Shown here: positions 52,263 through 60,136 of the stretch, piece after piece | Position numbering within the stretch: the stretch's first letter is position 1 | How the letters are laid out: each line of letters starts with the position of its first letter | Source: Siccirubricoccus phaeus | GTDB lineage: Bacteria > Pseudomonadota > Alphaproteobacteria > Acetobacterales > Acetobacteraceae | Assembly: GCF_008360935.1 (NCBI RefSeq) | Contig: NZ_SRXO01000026.1 | Coordinates: 1 to 64,000 of the forward strand | Length of the DNA stretch: 64,000 bases | Direction: 5' to 3' | Notes under the pieces: generated by a model | What the model was told of the DNA's origin: nothing | Databases searched by the model: none | What the model saw: the letters and a program-made list of their open reading frames with translations, nothing else | Position numbers and translations under genes: made by a program

Positions 52263-52796
52263 ATGTCCGGGACGTCGCCGCGCCACATGCTTGTCGCGGA
52301 CAGTGCTGCATTGGCGGCGCTGTCGCCGGTGGCGCGTGCTCAGCGCACGGCCTGGCCCGGCCTGCCTGCCATGCGGGGCGGCCCGGCCGTGCCGGACGGT
52401 GCTGCGCCGCCGCTGCCTGGCCATGCCACCGTGGCGATGCGCTGCCGCTGGCTGCGCGGTGCAGCGGGGCCGGACCTCGCCTGGTACCGCCCGCGCCAGC
52501 CGCGGCGTGGCCGCCGGCATTGCCCGGCCGGGCGGCGCCTTGCGCAGGCCGGAGGCGGCGGCGTTCTCACCCGCGACATGCACGGCCCGCCCGGTCGCCC
52601 CGCCGGCCGGCCGGGCGACCATCTGCCGGGCCTCCGGGCCCGGGCTCCGATGCGGGCCGTAAGGCCGCCCCATTGCCCCGGTTGCGCCACCGGCTTGACC
52701 GGGGCCGCGTGCCAGGGTGTCGTTGCAGCGAAAGCCGGAACCCGGGCCTCACTACGCCCGGGGCCAGCCTGGGAGCCGAGGAAAGTCGACAAATGA
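52263..52796 (+). CDS. Uncertain ORF coupled to tctB, possible decayed receptor remnant
   Basis: 177 residues from ATG 52263 after a ggggggaag site; its TGA overlaps the tctB ATG (ATGA), the hallmark of coupling. The N-terminus SAALAALSPVARAQ followed by TAWP looks like the export signal and first residues of TTT (TctC/BUG) receptors, but the rest is low-complexity, Arg/Pro/Gly-rich and unlike a binding protein in any frame. Either a degraded or replaced tctC, or an unrelated short exported protein. The 172 bp before it (52091-52262) hold the divergent promoter region. Confidence 0.35.
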   Translation: MSGTSPRHMLVADSAALAALSPVARAQRTAWPGLPAMRGGPAVPDGAAPPLPGHATVAMRCRWLRGAAGPDLAWYRPRQPRRGRRHCPAGRRLAQAGGGGVLTRDMHGPPGRPAGRPGDHLPGLRARAPMRAVRPPHCPGCATGLTGAACQGVVAAKAGTRASLRPGPAWEPRKVDK

Positions 52797-53395
52797 AACT
52801 TAATGCAAAGGATATCGCGGCGGGCGCCTTGCTGGTCCTGCTGGCCGTCATCGGCCTATGGCTCAACCAGGACCATGCGCTGGGCTCGGCGCGTCGCATG
52901 GGCCCGGGCTACATGCCGATGCTGGTGTTCTGGCTGCAATTCGGCCTCGGCTCGCTGGTGCTGGCCACGGCGCTGTTCAATGGCCCGGACCCGCTGCAGA
53001 AATGGACGGGAACCGAGATCACCACCCTCATCGCCGGGATCGTCGTCGGCACCCTGGTGTGGAAGCTCGCCCCCGCGCTCGGCACGTTTTTCGAAAGCAC
53101 CTACAACGCCGTCGGCCTCGGCATGCTGGCCGGTTTCCTGGTGGTCTGCATCGCCAAGGGCTGGTCGCTCATCGGCTTCATCTGCGCCGCCATGTGCGTC
53201 TTCTCCCTGCTGCTCGAGCAGGGCGGGCTGATGCTGGCGCTGATCGGCACCATCCTGGTCGCCTGCGCGGCGGAGCCGGAGCACCGGCAGCGTCCGCTCG
53301 GCGTGCTCGGCATGGGCATCTTCCTTCTGGCGCTCTGCTGGTGGGTGTTCATCAAGCAACTCGACATCCGCGTGGCCGTCTGGCCGCAGTTCTGA
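52793..53395 (+). CDS. tctB: TTT transporter small membrane subunit TctB
   Basis: 200 residues with four hydrophobic segments. The opening KDIAAGALLVLLAVIGLWL and RRMGPGYMPMLVFWLQFGLG (the conserved GPGYFP-type motif) identify TctB. It partners TctA to import carboxylates captured by a periplasmic receptor. ATG 52793 overlaps the upstream ORF stop. A 30-bp gap precedes tctA. No intact receptor gene is adjacent. Confidence 0.9.
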   Translation: MKLNAKDIAAGALLVLLAVIGLWLNQDHALGSARRMGPGYMPMLVFWLQFGLGSLVLATALFNGPDPLQKWTGTEITTLIAGIVVGTLVWKLAPALGTFFESTYNAVGLGMLAGFLVVCIAKGWSLIGFICAAMCVFSLLLEQGGLMLALIGTILVACAAEPEHRQRPLGVLGMGIFLLALCWWVFIKQLDIRVAVWPQF

Positions 53396-53425
53396 CCCAG
53401 GCGCCGGAAAAGGGACCGAACGGCC

Positions 53426-54925
53426 ATGGACATCCTCGCCAATCTGGGGCACGGCTTCACCGTCGCCTTCAGCTTCACCAATCTGCTCTTTGCCCTGATC
53501 GGCGCCCTGATCGGCACCGCCATCGGCGTGCTGCCGGGCATCGGGCCGGTCGCCACCATCTCCCTGCTGCTGCCGATCACCTTCGGCCAGCCGGCGACGA
53601 CGGCCATCATTATGCTCGCTGGCATCTACTACGGCGCGCAGTATGGCGGCTCCACCACCGCCATCCTGCTCAACCTGCCGGGTGAGATCAGCTCGGTGGT
53701 GACGACGCTCGAAGGCTACAAGATGGCGCGCAACGGCCGCGCCGGCGCGGCGCTCGCCACCTCCGCCCTCGGCTCCTTCTTCGCCGGCACCGTCGCCACC
53801 GTGCTGGTCGCCGGTTCCGGCCCGCTGCTCACCTCGGTCGCCCTCTCCTTCGGCCCGGCGGATTACTTTTCGCTCATGTTGCTTGGCCTGATCATCTCCG
53901 CCGTGCTCGCCCAGGGCTCGGTGCTGAAATCGGTCGCCATGGTGGTGCTGGGCGTCGCCCTCGGCCTGGTCGGCACGGATGTGCAGACCGGCCAGCAGCG
54001 CTTCACCTTCGGCATTCCGGAGCTTTCCGACGGCATCGGCTTTGTCGCCCTCGCCATGGGCATGTTCGGCATCGCCGAGATCATCCTGAACCTCGAGCGG
54101 CCGGAGGCGCGCTCCGTCCTCAAGACCAAGGTCGGCAATCTGTGGCTGACCAGGGAGGAATTCAGGCGCGCGACGCCCTCCGTGCTGCGCGGCACGCTGG
54201 TCGGCTCCGTCCTCGGCATCCTGCCGGGCGGCGGCGCCTCGCTGGCCTCCTTCGGCTCCTACATGATGGAGCGGAAGATCTCGAGGGGCCGGAACATGTT
54301 CGGCCAGGGCGCCATCGAGGGCGTGGCGGGGCCGGAAGCGGCCAACAACGCCGCGGCGCAGACCAGCTTCATCCCGCTGCTCACCCTCGGCATCCCGGCC
54401 AATGCCGTGATGGCGCTGATGGTCGGCGCCCTCATCATCCAGGGCATCCAGCCGGGCCCGCGCATGGTGGAAGCCCAGCCGGACCTGTTCTGGGGCCTCA
54501 TCGCCTCCATGTGGATCGGCAATGTGATGCTGCTGGTCATCAACCTGCCGATGATCGGCATGTGGGTGAAGCTGCTGCAGGTGCCCTACAAATTCCTCTA
54601 CCCGTCGATCCTGGTGTTCTGCTGCATCGGCTCCTACTCCATCAACAACAACGTCTTCGACGTGTACATGACGGTGCTGTTCGCGGTGTTCGGCGTGGTC
54701 TGCGCCAAGCTGAAGATGGAGCCGGCGCCGCTGCTCATCGGCTTCGTGCTCGGCCCGATGATGGAGGAGCATCTGCGCCGCGCCATGCTGCTCTCCCGCG
54801 GCGATCCCATGGTGTTCGTGCAGCGGCCGATCAGCGCCACCATGCTGGCGATCGCCGCCGTCGCCCTCATCGCCATGCTGATGCCCACCCTGCGCAAGGG
54901 CAAGGAAGCGGCGATGGCGGGCTAG
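53426..54925 (+). CDS. tctA: TTT transporter large membrane subunit TctA
   Basis: 499 residues with about twelve membrane segments. Signature motifs: ALIGTAIGVLPGIGPVATISLLLPITF near residue 30, YYGAQYGGSTTAILLNLPGE, and the second glycine motif VLGILPGGGASLASFGSYMME. GPEAANNAAAQTSFIPLLTLGIPAN follows. These define the tripartite tricarboxylate transporter large subunit. Start ATG 53426 after aaaaggga. With tctB it is divergent from the amidohydrolase/dehydrogenase operon and probably imports its substrate. Confidence 0.95.
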   Translation: MDILANLGHGFTVAFSFTNLLFALIGALIGTAIGVLPGIGPVATISLLLPITFGQPATTAIIMLAGIYYGAQYGGSTTAILLNLPGEISSVVTTLEGYKMARNGRAGAALATSALGSFFAGTVATVLVAGSGPLLTSVALSFGPADYFSLMLLGLIISAVLAQGSVLKSVAMVVLGVALGLVGTDVQTGQQRFTFGIPELSDGIGFVALAMGMFGIAEIILNLERPEARSVLKTKVGNLWLTREEFRRATPSVLRGTLVGSVLGILPGGGASLASFGSYMMERKISRGRNMFGQGAIEGVAGPEAANNAAAQTSFIPLLTLGIPANAVMALMVGALIIQGIQPGPRMVEAQPDLFWGLIASMWIGNVMLLVINLPMIGMWVKLLQVPYKFLYPSILVFCCIGSYSINNNVFDVYMTVLFAVFGVVCAKLKMEPAPLLIGFVLGPMMEEHLRRAMLLSRGDPMVFVQRPISATMLAIAAVALIAMLMPTLRKGKEAAMAG

Positions 54926-54927
54926 CT

Positions 54928-55028
54928 CCTCGCGAAGCCGCGCAGCGGCTTCGCGAGGGCCCCGAAGGCGCCGGGCGACCGGCGCCTCGCACGGCCGGCC
55001 AGGGCGAAGCCCCGGCCGGCACCGGACA
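54928..55028. terminator. GC-rich hairpins after tctA (family E)
   Basis: A strong stem ctcgcgaagccgc / gcggcttcgcgag begins a few bases after the tctA stop. It is followed by ggcgcctcgcacggccggcc and its partner ggccggc around cgaag, the same unit as at 42300-42345. Termination of the tct transcript is inferred. Confidence 0.55.
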
Positions 55029-55076
55029 GCCCGGTGCGCCGCCGGGACCTGCGGACAGCAGCCGCGTCGGGGAGCC

Positions 55077-55515
55077 ACGGGGCGGCTGTTCCTTTACCGG
55101 GCCCGGCCGTCGCGTCGGGGACCGTGCCATCCGCCTCTTCGCCGAGGCGCTGCAGCGGCATTTCCCGGAGCAGGAGGGCGTCTTCCTCGGCCATATCGGC
55201 GGCGACGACTTCTTCGCCGGCCCGGCCGGCCCGGCGCCGGAGGAGCTGCGCCGCCGGATCGCCGGGGCTGCTGGCGAATTTCGCCGCCTCCGCCGCCACC
55301 TTCTACAATGCCGCGGACCGCGCCGCCGACCAGGTGCGCGCGTAAGGACCGCGAGGGGCGGGAACGGACCTTCCCCCTGCTCTGCTGCTCCGCCGCGGTG
55401 CTGGAGATTCCGGCTGGCGAGGCAGGCTGGGACCCGGACAAGCGCTGGCGGAGATCGCCCGGCTGAAGGCGGTGGCCAAAACCGCGCCTCGCCTGGTACC
55501 GGCTCGGCGCCTGAG
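55077..55515 (+). pseudogene. Decayed GGDEF-domain fragment
   Basis: Three consecutive pieces of a GGDEF (diguanylate cyclase-like) domain lie in different frames. First comes VGDRAIRLFAEALQRHF with FLGHIGGDDFFAG, where GGDDF replaces GGDEF. Then, after a frameshift near 55260, LLANFAASAATFYNAADRA. Then, after more shifts near 55340 and 55450, RTFPLLCCSAAVLEIPAGE and LAEIARLKAVAKTAP. No start or upstream EAL part remains. The order and spacing match GGDEF domains of EAL-GGDEF proteins, so this is a truncated, multiply frameshifted relic. Confidence 0.7.
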
Positions 55516-55595
55516 GCACCGCCAGGCCTTGCGCCAGCGCAAGGCACAACCGCGCGGGATCGGCTAGGCTTCCATCATCGGTAGGAGGACGGGCG

Positions 55596-55751
55596 ATGTG
55601 GGTCCGGGCGATCTTGGTGGTGGCGGGCGCGCTGGCCGCTCTGGTGGTGGCGCGGGATGCGCCGAATTTCCTGGTGGTGGAGGCGATGGTGGCCGTGGTG
55701 CTGATCGCCGCCGTGGTGGGGCTGCTGGCCCTGCTGAACCGGCGCCGCTGA
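55596..55751 (+). CDS. 51-residue two-helix membrane protein
   Basis: Short but convincing: ATG 55596 is preceded by taggaggac, and the product has two hydrophobic helices (AILVVAGALAALVVA and FLVVEAMVAVVLIAAVV) separated by a short polar turn RDAPN and ending in NRRR, positive-inside. No family is recognised. It stands alone between the GGDEF relic and a repeat-filled gap. Confidence 0.65.
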   Translation: MWVRAILVVAGALAALVVARDAPNFLVVEAMVAVVLIAAVVGLLALLNRRR

Positions 55752-55835
55752 GAGGCGGCGGTGGGTTGATCGGCTGACTCACGCGGGCCGCGGACTCGCG
55801 CGGCGGGCCAAGGGGCGAAGCCCGCAGCGCCGCCG

Positions 55836-55942
55836 CCAGGGCGTGCTTCGTTCGCTTTCGCTCACGCGCCCCGCTCCAGCTCCTTGTCTGGTCACGTGAT
55901 TCACGGTCTCGGCTGATCCAGCCCCAACCGACCACGCTCTAA
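55836..55942. repeat. Family A bipartite palindromic repeat, degenerate copy 5
   Basis: Recognisable by ccccgctccagctccttg, tcacgtgattcacggt and the terminal accacgctctaat. Its ends have lost CTAG (ctaa on the right; the left end is placed by length). It is followed by 150 bp without a recognised gene. Confidence 0.6.
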
Positions 55943-56091
55943 TCCGGCCTTTGCAGCCGCAGGAGGCCAGGCAAGAGCGCCATCCACAACAACGCCATCC
56001 CCACCGTGCCTGCCGCCCTCACCTGTCAGCGCATAGAGCTGCCAGCCGACGGCGACGGGAAGGATCTGGAAGGAGTCGGCCGGTTCAACCC

Positions 56092-56206
56092 GCGAGGATT
56101 GAAACTCGGACCGGGGTCCGGGGCCAGGTCCCTGGCCCCGGCGGGGGTTGGCGGCACTGCCGCCAGCCGGGGCAGCGTCCCCTGCCGGGGGTTGGGGGCA
56201 AACCCC
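56092..56206. repeat. GC-rich hairpin repeats (family D) after the protease gene
   Basis: Contains ggattgaaactcggaccggg (the D core on the opposite strand), ccagggacctgg-like pairing, ggcggcactgccgcc and ggggttgggggcaaaccccc. It lies just beyond the stop of the minus-strand protease gene, where it could act as a terminator. Confidence 0.55.
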
Positions 56207-56212
56207 CCACCC

Positions 56213-57166
56213 CTACCCTTCCCTCTCCCCCGGCACCACCCGCACCCGGCGCGGATCGCCCCGTCGCAGCAGCAGCACCTCCGCCGTCTCTCCCACCCGG
56301 TCCCCGGTCAGCCAGCGCAGCAGCGCGTCCACCCCCGTCACCGCCACCCCGCCGATCTCCAGCACCAGATCCCCGGGCGCGATGCCCGCCCGGTCCGCCG
56401 GCCCGCCGCGCTGCACCGCCGCCACCAGCACGCCGCTTTCCTGCGCGACGCCCAGCGCCCGGGCGAAGCGCCGCGGCACCGCCTCCCGCTGGCCCGTCAG
56501 CCCCAGCGCCGCCCGCCGTACCCGGCCGAAGCGCGCCAATTGCCCCAGCACGAGCTGCGCCGTGTTGCTGGCCACCGCGAAGCACAGCCCCTGCGCTCCG
56601 GCGATGATCGCCGTGTTGATGCCGATGACCCGCCCGGCGGAATCCACCAGCGCGCCGCCGGAATTCCCGGGATTCAGCGCCGCGTCGGTCTGCACCAGAT
56701 CCTCGATCGGCCTGCCGCCCCGCCCCGCCAGGCTGCGCCCCAGCGCGCTGATCACCCCCGCCGTGACGGTGGAGGAGAAGCCCAGCGGGTTGCCGATGGC
56801 CACCGCGAGCTGCCCTACCCGGAGCGCGGCGGAATCCCCCAGCGTCGCGGCCGGCAGCGCGGCGCCATTCTCCGCCCGCAGCAGGGCCAGGTCGGTATCC
56901 GCATCCTGCCCCAGCAGCCGCGCCGGCAGGGGCCGGCCTTCCGCCGTGGTGACCAGGATCTCCTCCGCCCCGGCCACCACATGGGCATTGGTCAGCACCA
57001 GCCCGTCCGGCGAGACGGTGACGCCGGAGCCGCCCCCGGCGCCGCGCCTGCCGCGCACCGCCACATGCAGCACCGCCGGCCCGGCCCGCTCCACTGCCGT
57101 GGTCACCGCGCGGGAATAGGCATCGAGCAGCGAGACGTCATCCGGGGGCAAGGGGGTATCAAGCAT
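56213..57166 (-). CDS. HtrA/DegP-type trypsin-like serine protease with PDZ domain
   Basis: 317 residues. The catalytic triad is visible: His in VLTNAHVVAGA, Asp in DADTDLALLRA, and Ser in NPGNSGGALVD, with the S1' loop AIGNPLGFSSTVTAGVIS. A C-terminal PDZ domain follows (residues about 220-305, GVLVAAVQRGGPADRAGIAPGDLVLEIGG). No N-terminal signal or membrane helix is apparent after MLDTPLPPDD, so a cytoplasmic location is possible, unlike typical DegP. The ATG at 57166 is divergent from an antiporter gene 69 bp away. Confidence 0.9.
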   Translation of the reverse strand: MLDTPLPPDDVSLLDAYSRAVTTAVERAGPAVLHVAVRGRRGAGGGSGVTVSPDGLVLTNAHVVAGAEEILVTTAEGRPLPARLLGQDADTDLALLRAENGAALPAATLGDSAALRVGQLAVAIGNPLGFSSTVTAGVISALGRSLAGRGGRPIEDLVQTDAALNPGNSGGALVDSAGRVIGINTAIIAGAQGLCFAVASNTAQLVLGQLARFGRVRRAALGLTGQREAVPRRFARALGVAQESGVLVAAVQRGGPADRAGIAPGDLVLEIGGVAVTGVDALLRWLTGDRVGETAEVLLLRRGDPRRVRVVPGEREG

Positions 57167-57235
57167 GGCGAGGAAGCAGGTGGTGCGCCGAACGGCCCCC
57201 TCGCAACCCCGCCATGCGGCCGGGTAGAAGCGTGC

Positions 57236-58882
57236 ATGGCCCTCGCCGAACTCCTCCTCGCCCTGACCGCCGCCTGCATCGGCTTCGCCCTGCTGGCGCG
57301 GTACCTGAAGCTGCCCTACGCCGTCATCCTGGTGCTGGGGGGCATGCTGCTGGCCCTGCTGCCCGGCCTGCCGATGGTGCCGCTGGACCCGGAATTCGCT
57401 CTGGCCTTCTTCCTGCCGCCGCTGCTGCAGGGCAGCGCCTTTCGCACGGATTGGCGGGCCTTCCGCAGCTATCTGCGGCCGATTCTGCTGCTGGCGGTGG
57501 GGGCGGTGGCGTTCACCGCCTTCTGCATCGCCCTGGTCGCCCGGCTGCTGCTGCCGGAACTGCCCTGGAGTGCGGCCATCGCCCTCGGCGCCATCGTCGC
57601 CCCGCCGGATGCGGTGGCGGCCGCCGCGGTGCTGCAGAGGCTCCGCCTGCCCCGCAAGATCGTCACCGTGCTGGAAGGCGAGAGCCTGATCAACGACGCC
57701 TCCGCCCTCGTGCTCTACAGGCTGGCGGTGGCCGCGGCGATGAGCGGCGCCAATGTCACGCCAAGCACGGGCATCCTGATCTTCCTCGGCCTCGGCCTCG
57801 GCGGCATCGTCATCGGCTGGCTGGTGGCGCAGGCCACCATCGCCCTGCTGCGCCGGCTGGGCGACCCGATGCTGGAGACCGCGACCACCTTCCTCGCCGC
57901 CTATGCCGCCTACCTCGCGGCGGAGGCGGCGCATGTCTCCGGCGTGATGGCGGTGGTGACGGCCGGCATGGTGTTCGGTCGGGTGCAGCACACGCTGTTC
58001 AGCTCGCAATCCCGCATTGCCGCCAAGGCGATCTGGGACTTCGTCGAATTCCTGCTCAACAGCCTGGTCTTCGTGCTGATCGGGCTGCAGCTCAACCAGG
58101 TGCTGGGCCGCATCGCGGACATCGGCACCGGGCAGCTCGCCTCGCTGGCTCTCATCCTCTCGGCGACGCTCATCCTCTCCCGCTTCCTCTGGGTCTATCC
58201 CGCCACCTGGCTGCCGCGGCTGGTGTGGGGGGCGCGGCGGCATGACCCGCTGCCGAGCGGACGCTATACCGCGATCGTCGCCTGGGCCGGCATGCGGGGC
58301 GTGGTGAGCCTGGCCGCCGCCCTGGCCCTGCCGGAGGAATTCCCCGAACGCGACCTCATCGTCTTTCTCGCCTTCTGCGCCATCCTGGCGACGCTGGTGG
58401 TGCAGGGCACCACGCTGGAATGGGTGATCAAGACGCTCCGCGTCGAAGTGCCGGCGCATCCCGGCGGCATCGACCCGGAGGAGGCGGAGGCACGGCGCAT
58501 CATCGCCGCCGCGGCGCTGGCGGAGGTGGAGAGCCGGCTGGACGACCCGCTGGAAGGTGCCATCGCCGCCGACCTGATCCATGAATTCCGCGACCGCGCC
58601 GGGCACCAGGAACGCATCGCCACCAACCATGCCGCGGCGGCGGCGGAACGCGCGGCGCGGCGGCGGATCCGGCTGGCGGCGCTGGAGACCTCCCGCCGCA
58701 TCCTCCTCGCCCACCATGCGGAAGGGCTGCTGACCCAGGAGGGTGTGGCGCATATCGAGCAGGAGCTGGATCTGGAGGAGCTGCGCATCCGCCAGGTGCT
58801 GGGCGATGAGCGGACCGAGGCGGAGAAGGCCAGGGCGCTGCGGATGCGCCGGCCGGTGCTGGCGCTGGCCGGCCATGCCTGA
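57236..58882 (+). CDS. CPA1-family Na+(K+)/H+ antiporter
   Basis: 548 residues with about twelve membrane segments to residue 400. The family ion-binding motif is in GAIVAPPDAVAAAAVLQRL near residue 120, followed by VLEGESLINDASALVLY, both diagnostic of NhaP/YjcE-type CPA1 exchangers. AWAGMRGVVSLAAALALP near residue 345 is the other conserved block. The C-terminal 150 residues are soluble, helical and charged, probably regulatory. ATG 57236; divergent from the protease. Confidence 0.92.
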   Translation: MALAELLLALTAACIGFALLARYLKLPYAVILVLGGMLLALLPGLPMVPLDPEFALAFFLPPLLQGSAFRTDWRAFRSYLRPILLLAVGAVAFTAFCIALVARLLLPELPWSAAIALGAIVAPPDAVAAAAVLQRLRLPRKIVTVLEGESLINDASALVLYRLAVAAAMSGANVTPSTGILIFLGLGLGGIVIGWLVAQATIALLRRLGDPMLETATTFLAAYAAYLAAEAAHVSGVMAVVTAGMVFGRVQHTLFSSQSRIAAKAIWDFVEFLLNSLVFVLIGLQLNQVLGRIADIGTGQLASLALILSATLILSRFLWVYPATWLPRLVWGARRHDPLPSGRYTAIVAWAGMRGVVSLAAALALPEEFPERDLIVFLAFCAILATLVVQGTTLEWVIKTLRVEVPAHPGGIDPEEAEARRIIAAAALAEVESRLDDPLEGAIAADLIHEFRDRAGHQERIATNHAAAAAERAARRRIRLAALETSRRILLAHHAEGLLTQEGVAHIEQELDLEELRIRQVLGDERTEAEKARALRMRRPVLALAGHA

Positions 58883-58904
58883 CCTGGCGCAGGGCGCCGT
58901 CGGG

Positions 58905-59010
58905 CGCCCCGCCAGGTTCAACCGTCGGATCGCAAACTCGGACCGGGGTCCGGTCCCCGGCGGGGTCCAGGGGCAGAGCCCCTGGCGGGGTGCAGGGGGA
59001 GGAGCCCCTG
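58905..59010. repeat. GC-rich hairpin repeats (family D) between antiporter and mscL
   Basis: Contains the D core on the reverse strand (ggttcaaccgtcggatcg, aaactcggaccggggtcc) and stems ccaggggcagagcccctgg and caggggaggagcccctg-like. The flanking genes are convergent and both end here, consistent with a bidirectional terminator. Confidence 0.6.
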
Positions 59011-59078
59011 CCGGGCCGGCATGCCGTCAACGGAACAGCCCGCACCCGCCATGCCGGGCGATCCGCCCGTCGCTCGCG

Positions 59079-59537
59079 TCACTTCGGCGCGCGCTGCGCC
59101 TTCAGCTCGTCGCGGATTTCGGCCAGCAGCTTCTCGGTCGGCGTCTCCGCCGGCGGCGGGGCCTTGCCCAGCTCGTTCAGCCGCAGGGTGGAGAGCGCCT
59201 TCACCACCCAGAAGATGGCGAAGGAGACGATCAGGAATTTGATGATGGTGTTGATGAAGCTGCCGATGGCGATCACCGCCGCCCCGCCCTGCCGCGTCGC
59301 GGCCAGGGAGGGCTGCCGCTCCCCGCTCAGCACCAGGAAGATGTTGGAGAAATCCACGCCGCCGATGGCCAGGCCGATGATGGGGTTGATGATGTCCTCG
59401 ACGAAGGAGGTGACGATGGTGGTGAAGGCGGCGCCGACCACGATGCCGACCGCGAGGTCCACCACCGAGCCGCGCATGATGAAGGCCTTGAACTCGCGCA
59501 GCCAGGCGGGTTCGCGGAACGGAATGGGTGATTGCAT
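59079..59537 (-). CDS. mscL: Large-conductance mechanosensitive channel
   Basis: Releases solutes on hypo-osmotic shock. 152 residues: the N-terminal helix and FKAFIMRGSVVDLAVGIVVGAAFTTIVTS (TM1 with the conserved FxxRGNxxDLAVG-type motif, here FIMRGSVVDLAVG), a periplasmic loop, TM2 GSFINTIIKFLIVSFAIFWVV, and a charged cytoplasmic C-terminal bundle. All key features are present and the length is normal. Convergent with the antiporter. Confidence 0.97.
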   Translation of the reverse strand: MQSPIPFREPAWLREFKAFIMRGSVVDLAVGIVVGAAFTTIVTSFVEDIINPIIGLAIGGVDFSNIFLVLSGERQPSLAATRQGGAAVIAIGSFINTIIKFLIVSFAIFWVVKALSTLRLNELGKAPPPAETPTEKLLAEIRDELKAQRAPK

Positions 59538-59638
59538 GGGCAGGCGCCTCCAGCCGGGGAGACGAGCCTAGACCAGGGCGGTTCCGCGCCGCCACCGCAC
59601 GGCCTTGCGAGCGCCGCCGCAGCCGGGGAAGCTGCGTC

Positions 59639-60043
59639 ATGCCGCCCCCGGAATTCACCCAGCAGATCACCTTCCTCTACGCCGCGGACCCCGCTGCTTG
59701 CCGCCGTTTCTATGCGGAGGTGCTGCGCCTGCCGCTGGTGCAGGACCAGGGGGATGTCGCGATCTTCGCGGTGGCCGGGCGGCGCGGCTTCCTCGGCATC
59801 TGCCCGGCGCGCGGGGCGCGGGAGGTGACCGACCCGCGCCGCGAGGGCGGGGCGCTGCTGACGCTGGTGAGCGAGGCGGTGGAGGAATGGCACGCCTGGT
59901 TGCTGGCGCAGGGGGTGCGGCCGGAAGCCCCGCCGAGCCGCAGCCCGCACGGCATCACCCATTTCTTCTTCCGCGATCCGGCCGGTTACCTGCTGGAAAT
60001 TCAGCGTTTCGACCGCCCGGACTGGCCGGCGCCCATGGCCTGA
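59639..60043 (+). CDS. VOC/glyoxalase-like single-domain protein
   Basis: 134 residues of the vicinal-oxygen-chelate superfamily. It shows TQQITFLYAADPAACRRFYAEVLRLPLVQDQGDVAIFAV at the N-terminus and GITHFFFRDPAGYLLEIQRFD at the C-terminus, with the metal-type glutamate in YLLEIQ. ATG 59639 was chosen because homologous sequence begins there; the longer open frame overlaps the divergent mscL start. Function unknown; such proteins act as lyases, dioxygenases or drug-binding proteins. Confidence 0.83.
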   Translation: MPPPEFTQQITFLYAADPAACRRFYAEVLRLPLVQDQGDVAIFAVAGRRGFLGICPARGAREVTDPRREGGALLTLVSEAVEEWHAWLLAQGVRPEAPPSRSPHGITHFFFRDPAGYLLEIQRFDRPDWPAPMA

Positions 60044-60136
60044 GGCCCGGCCCGCCGCAACCAGACCGGCCCACGGACGTTCCGGAGGCCGTGGGACGGG
60101 CGCGACGCCCGACCGGCAGCAATGGAGGCCAGGACG

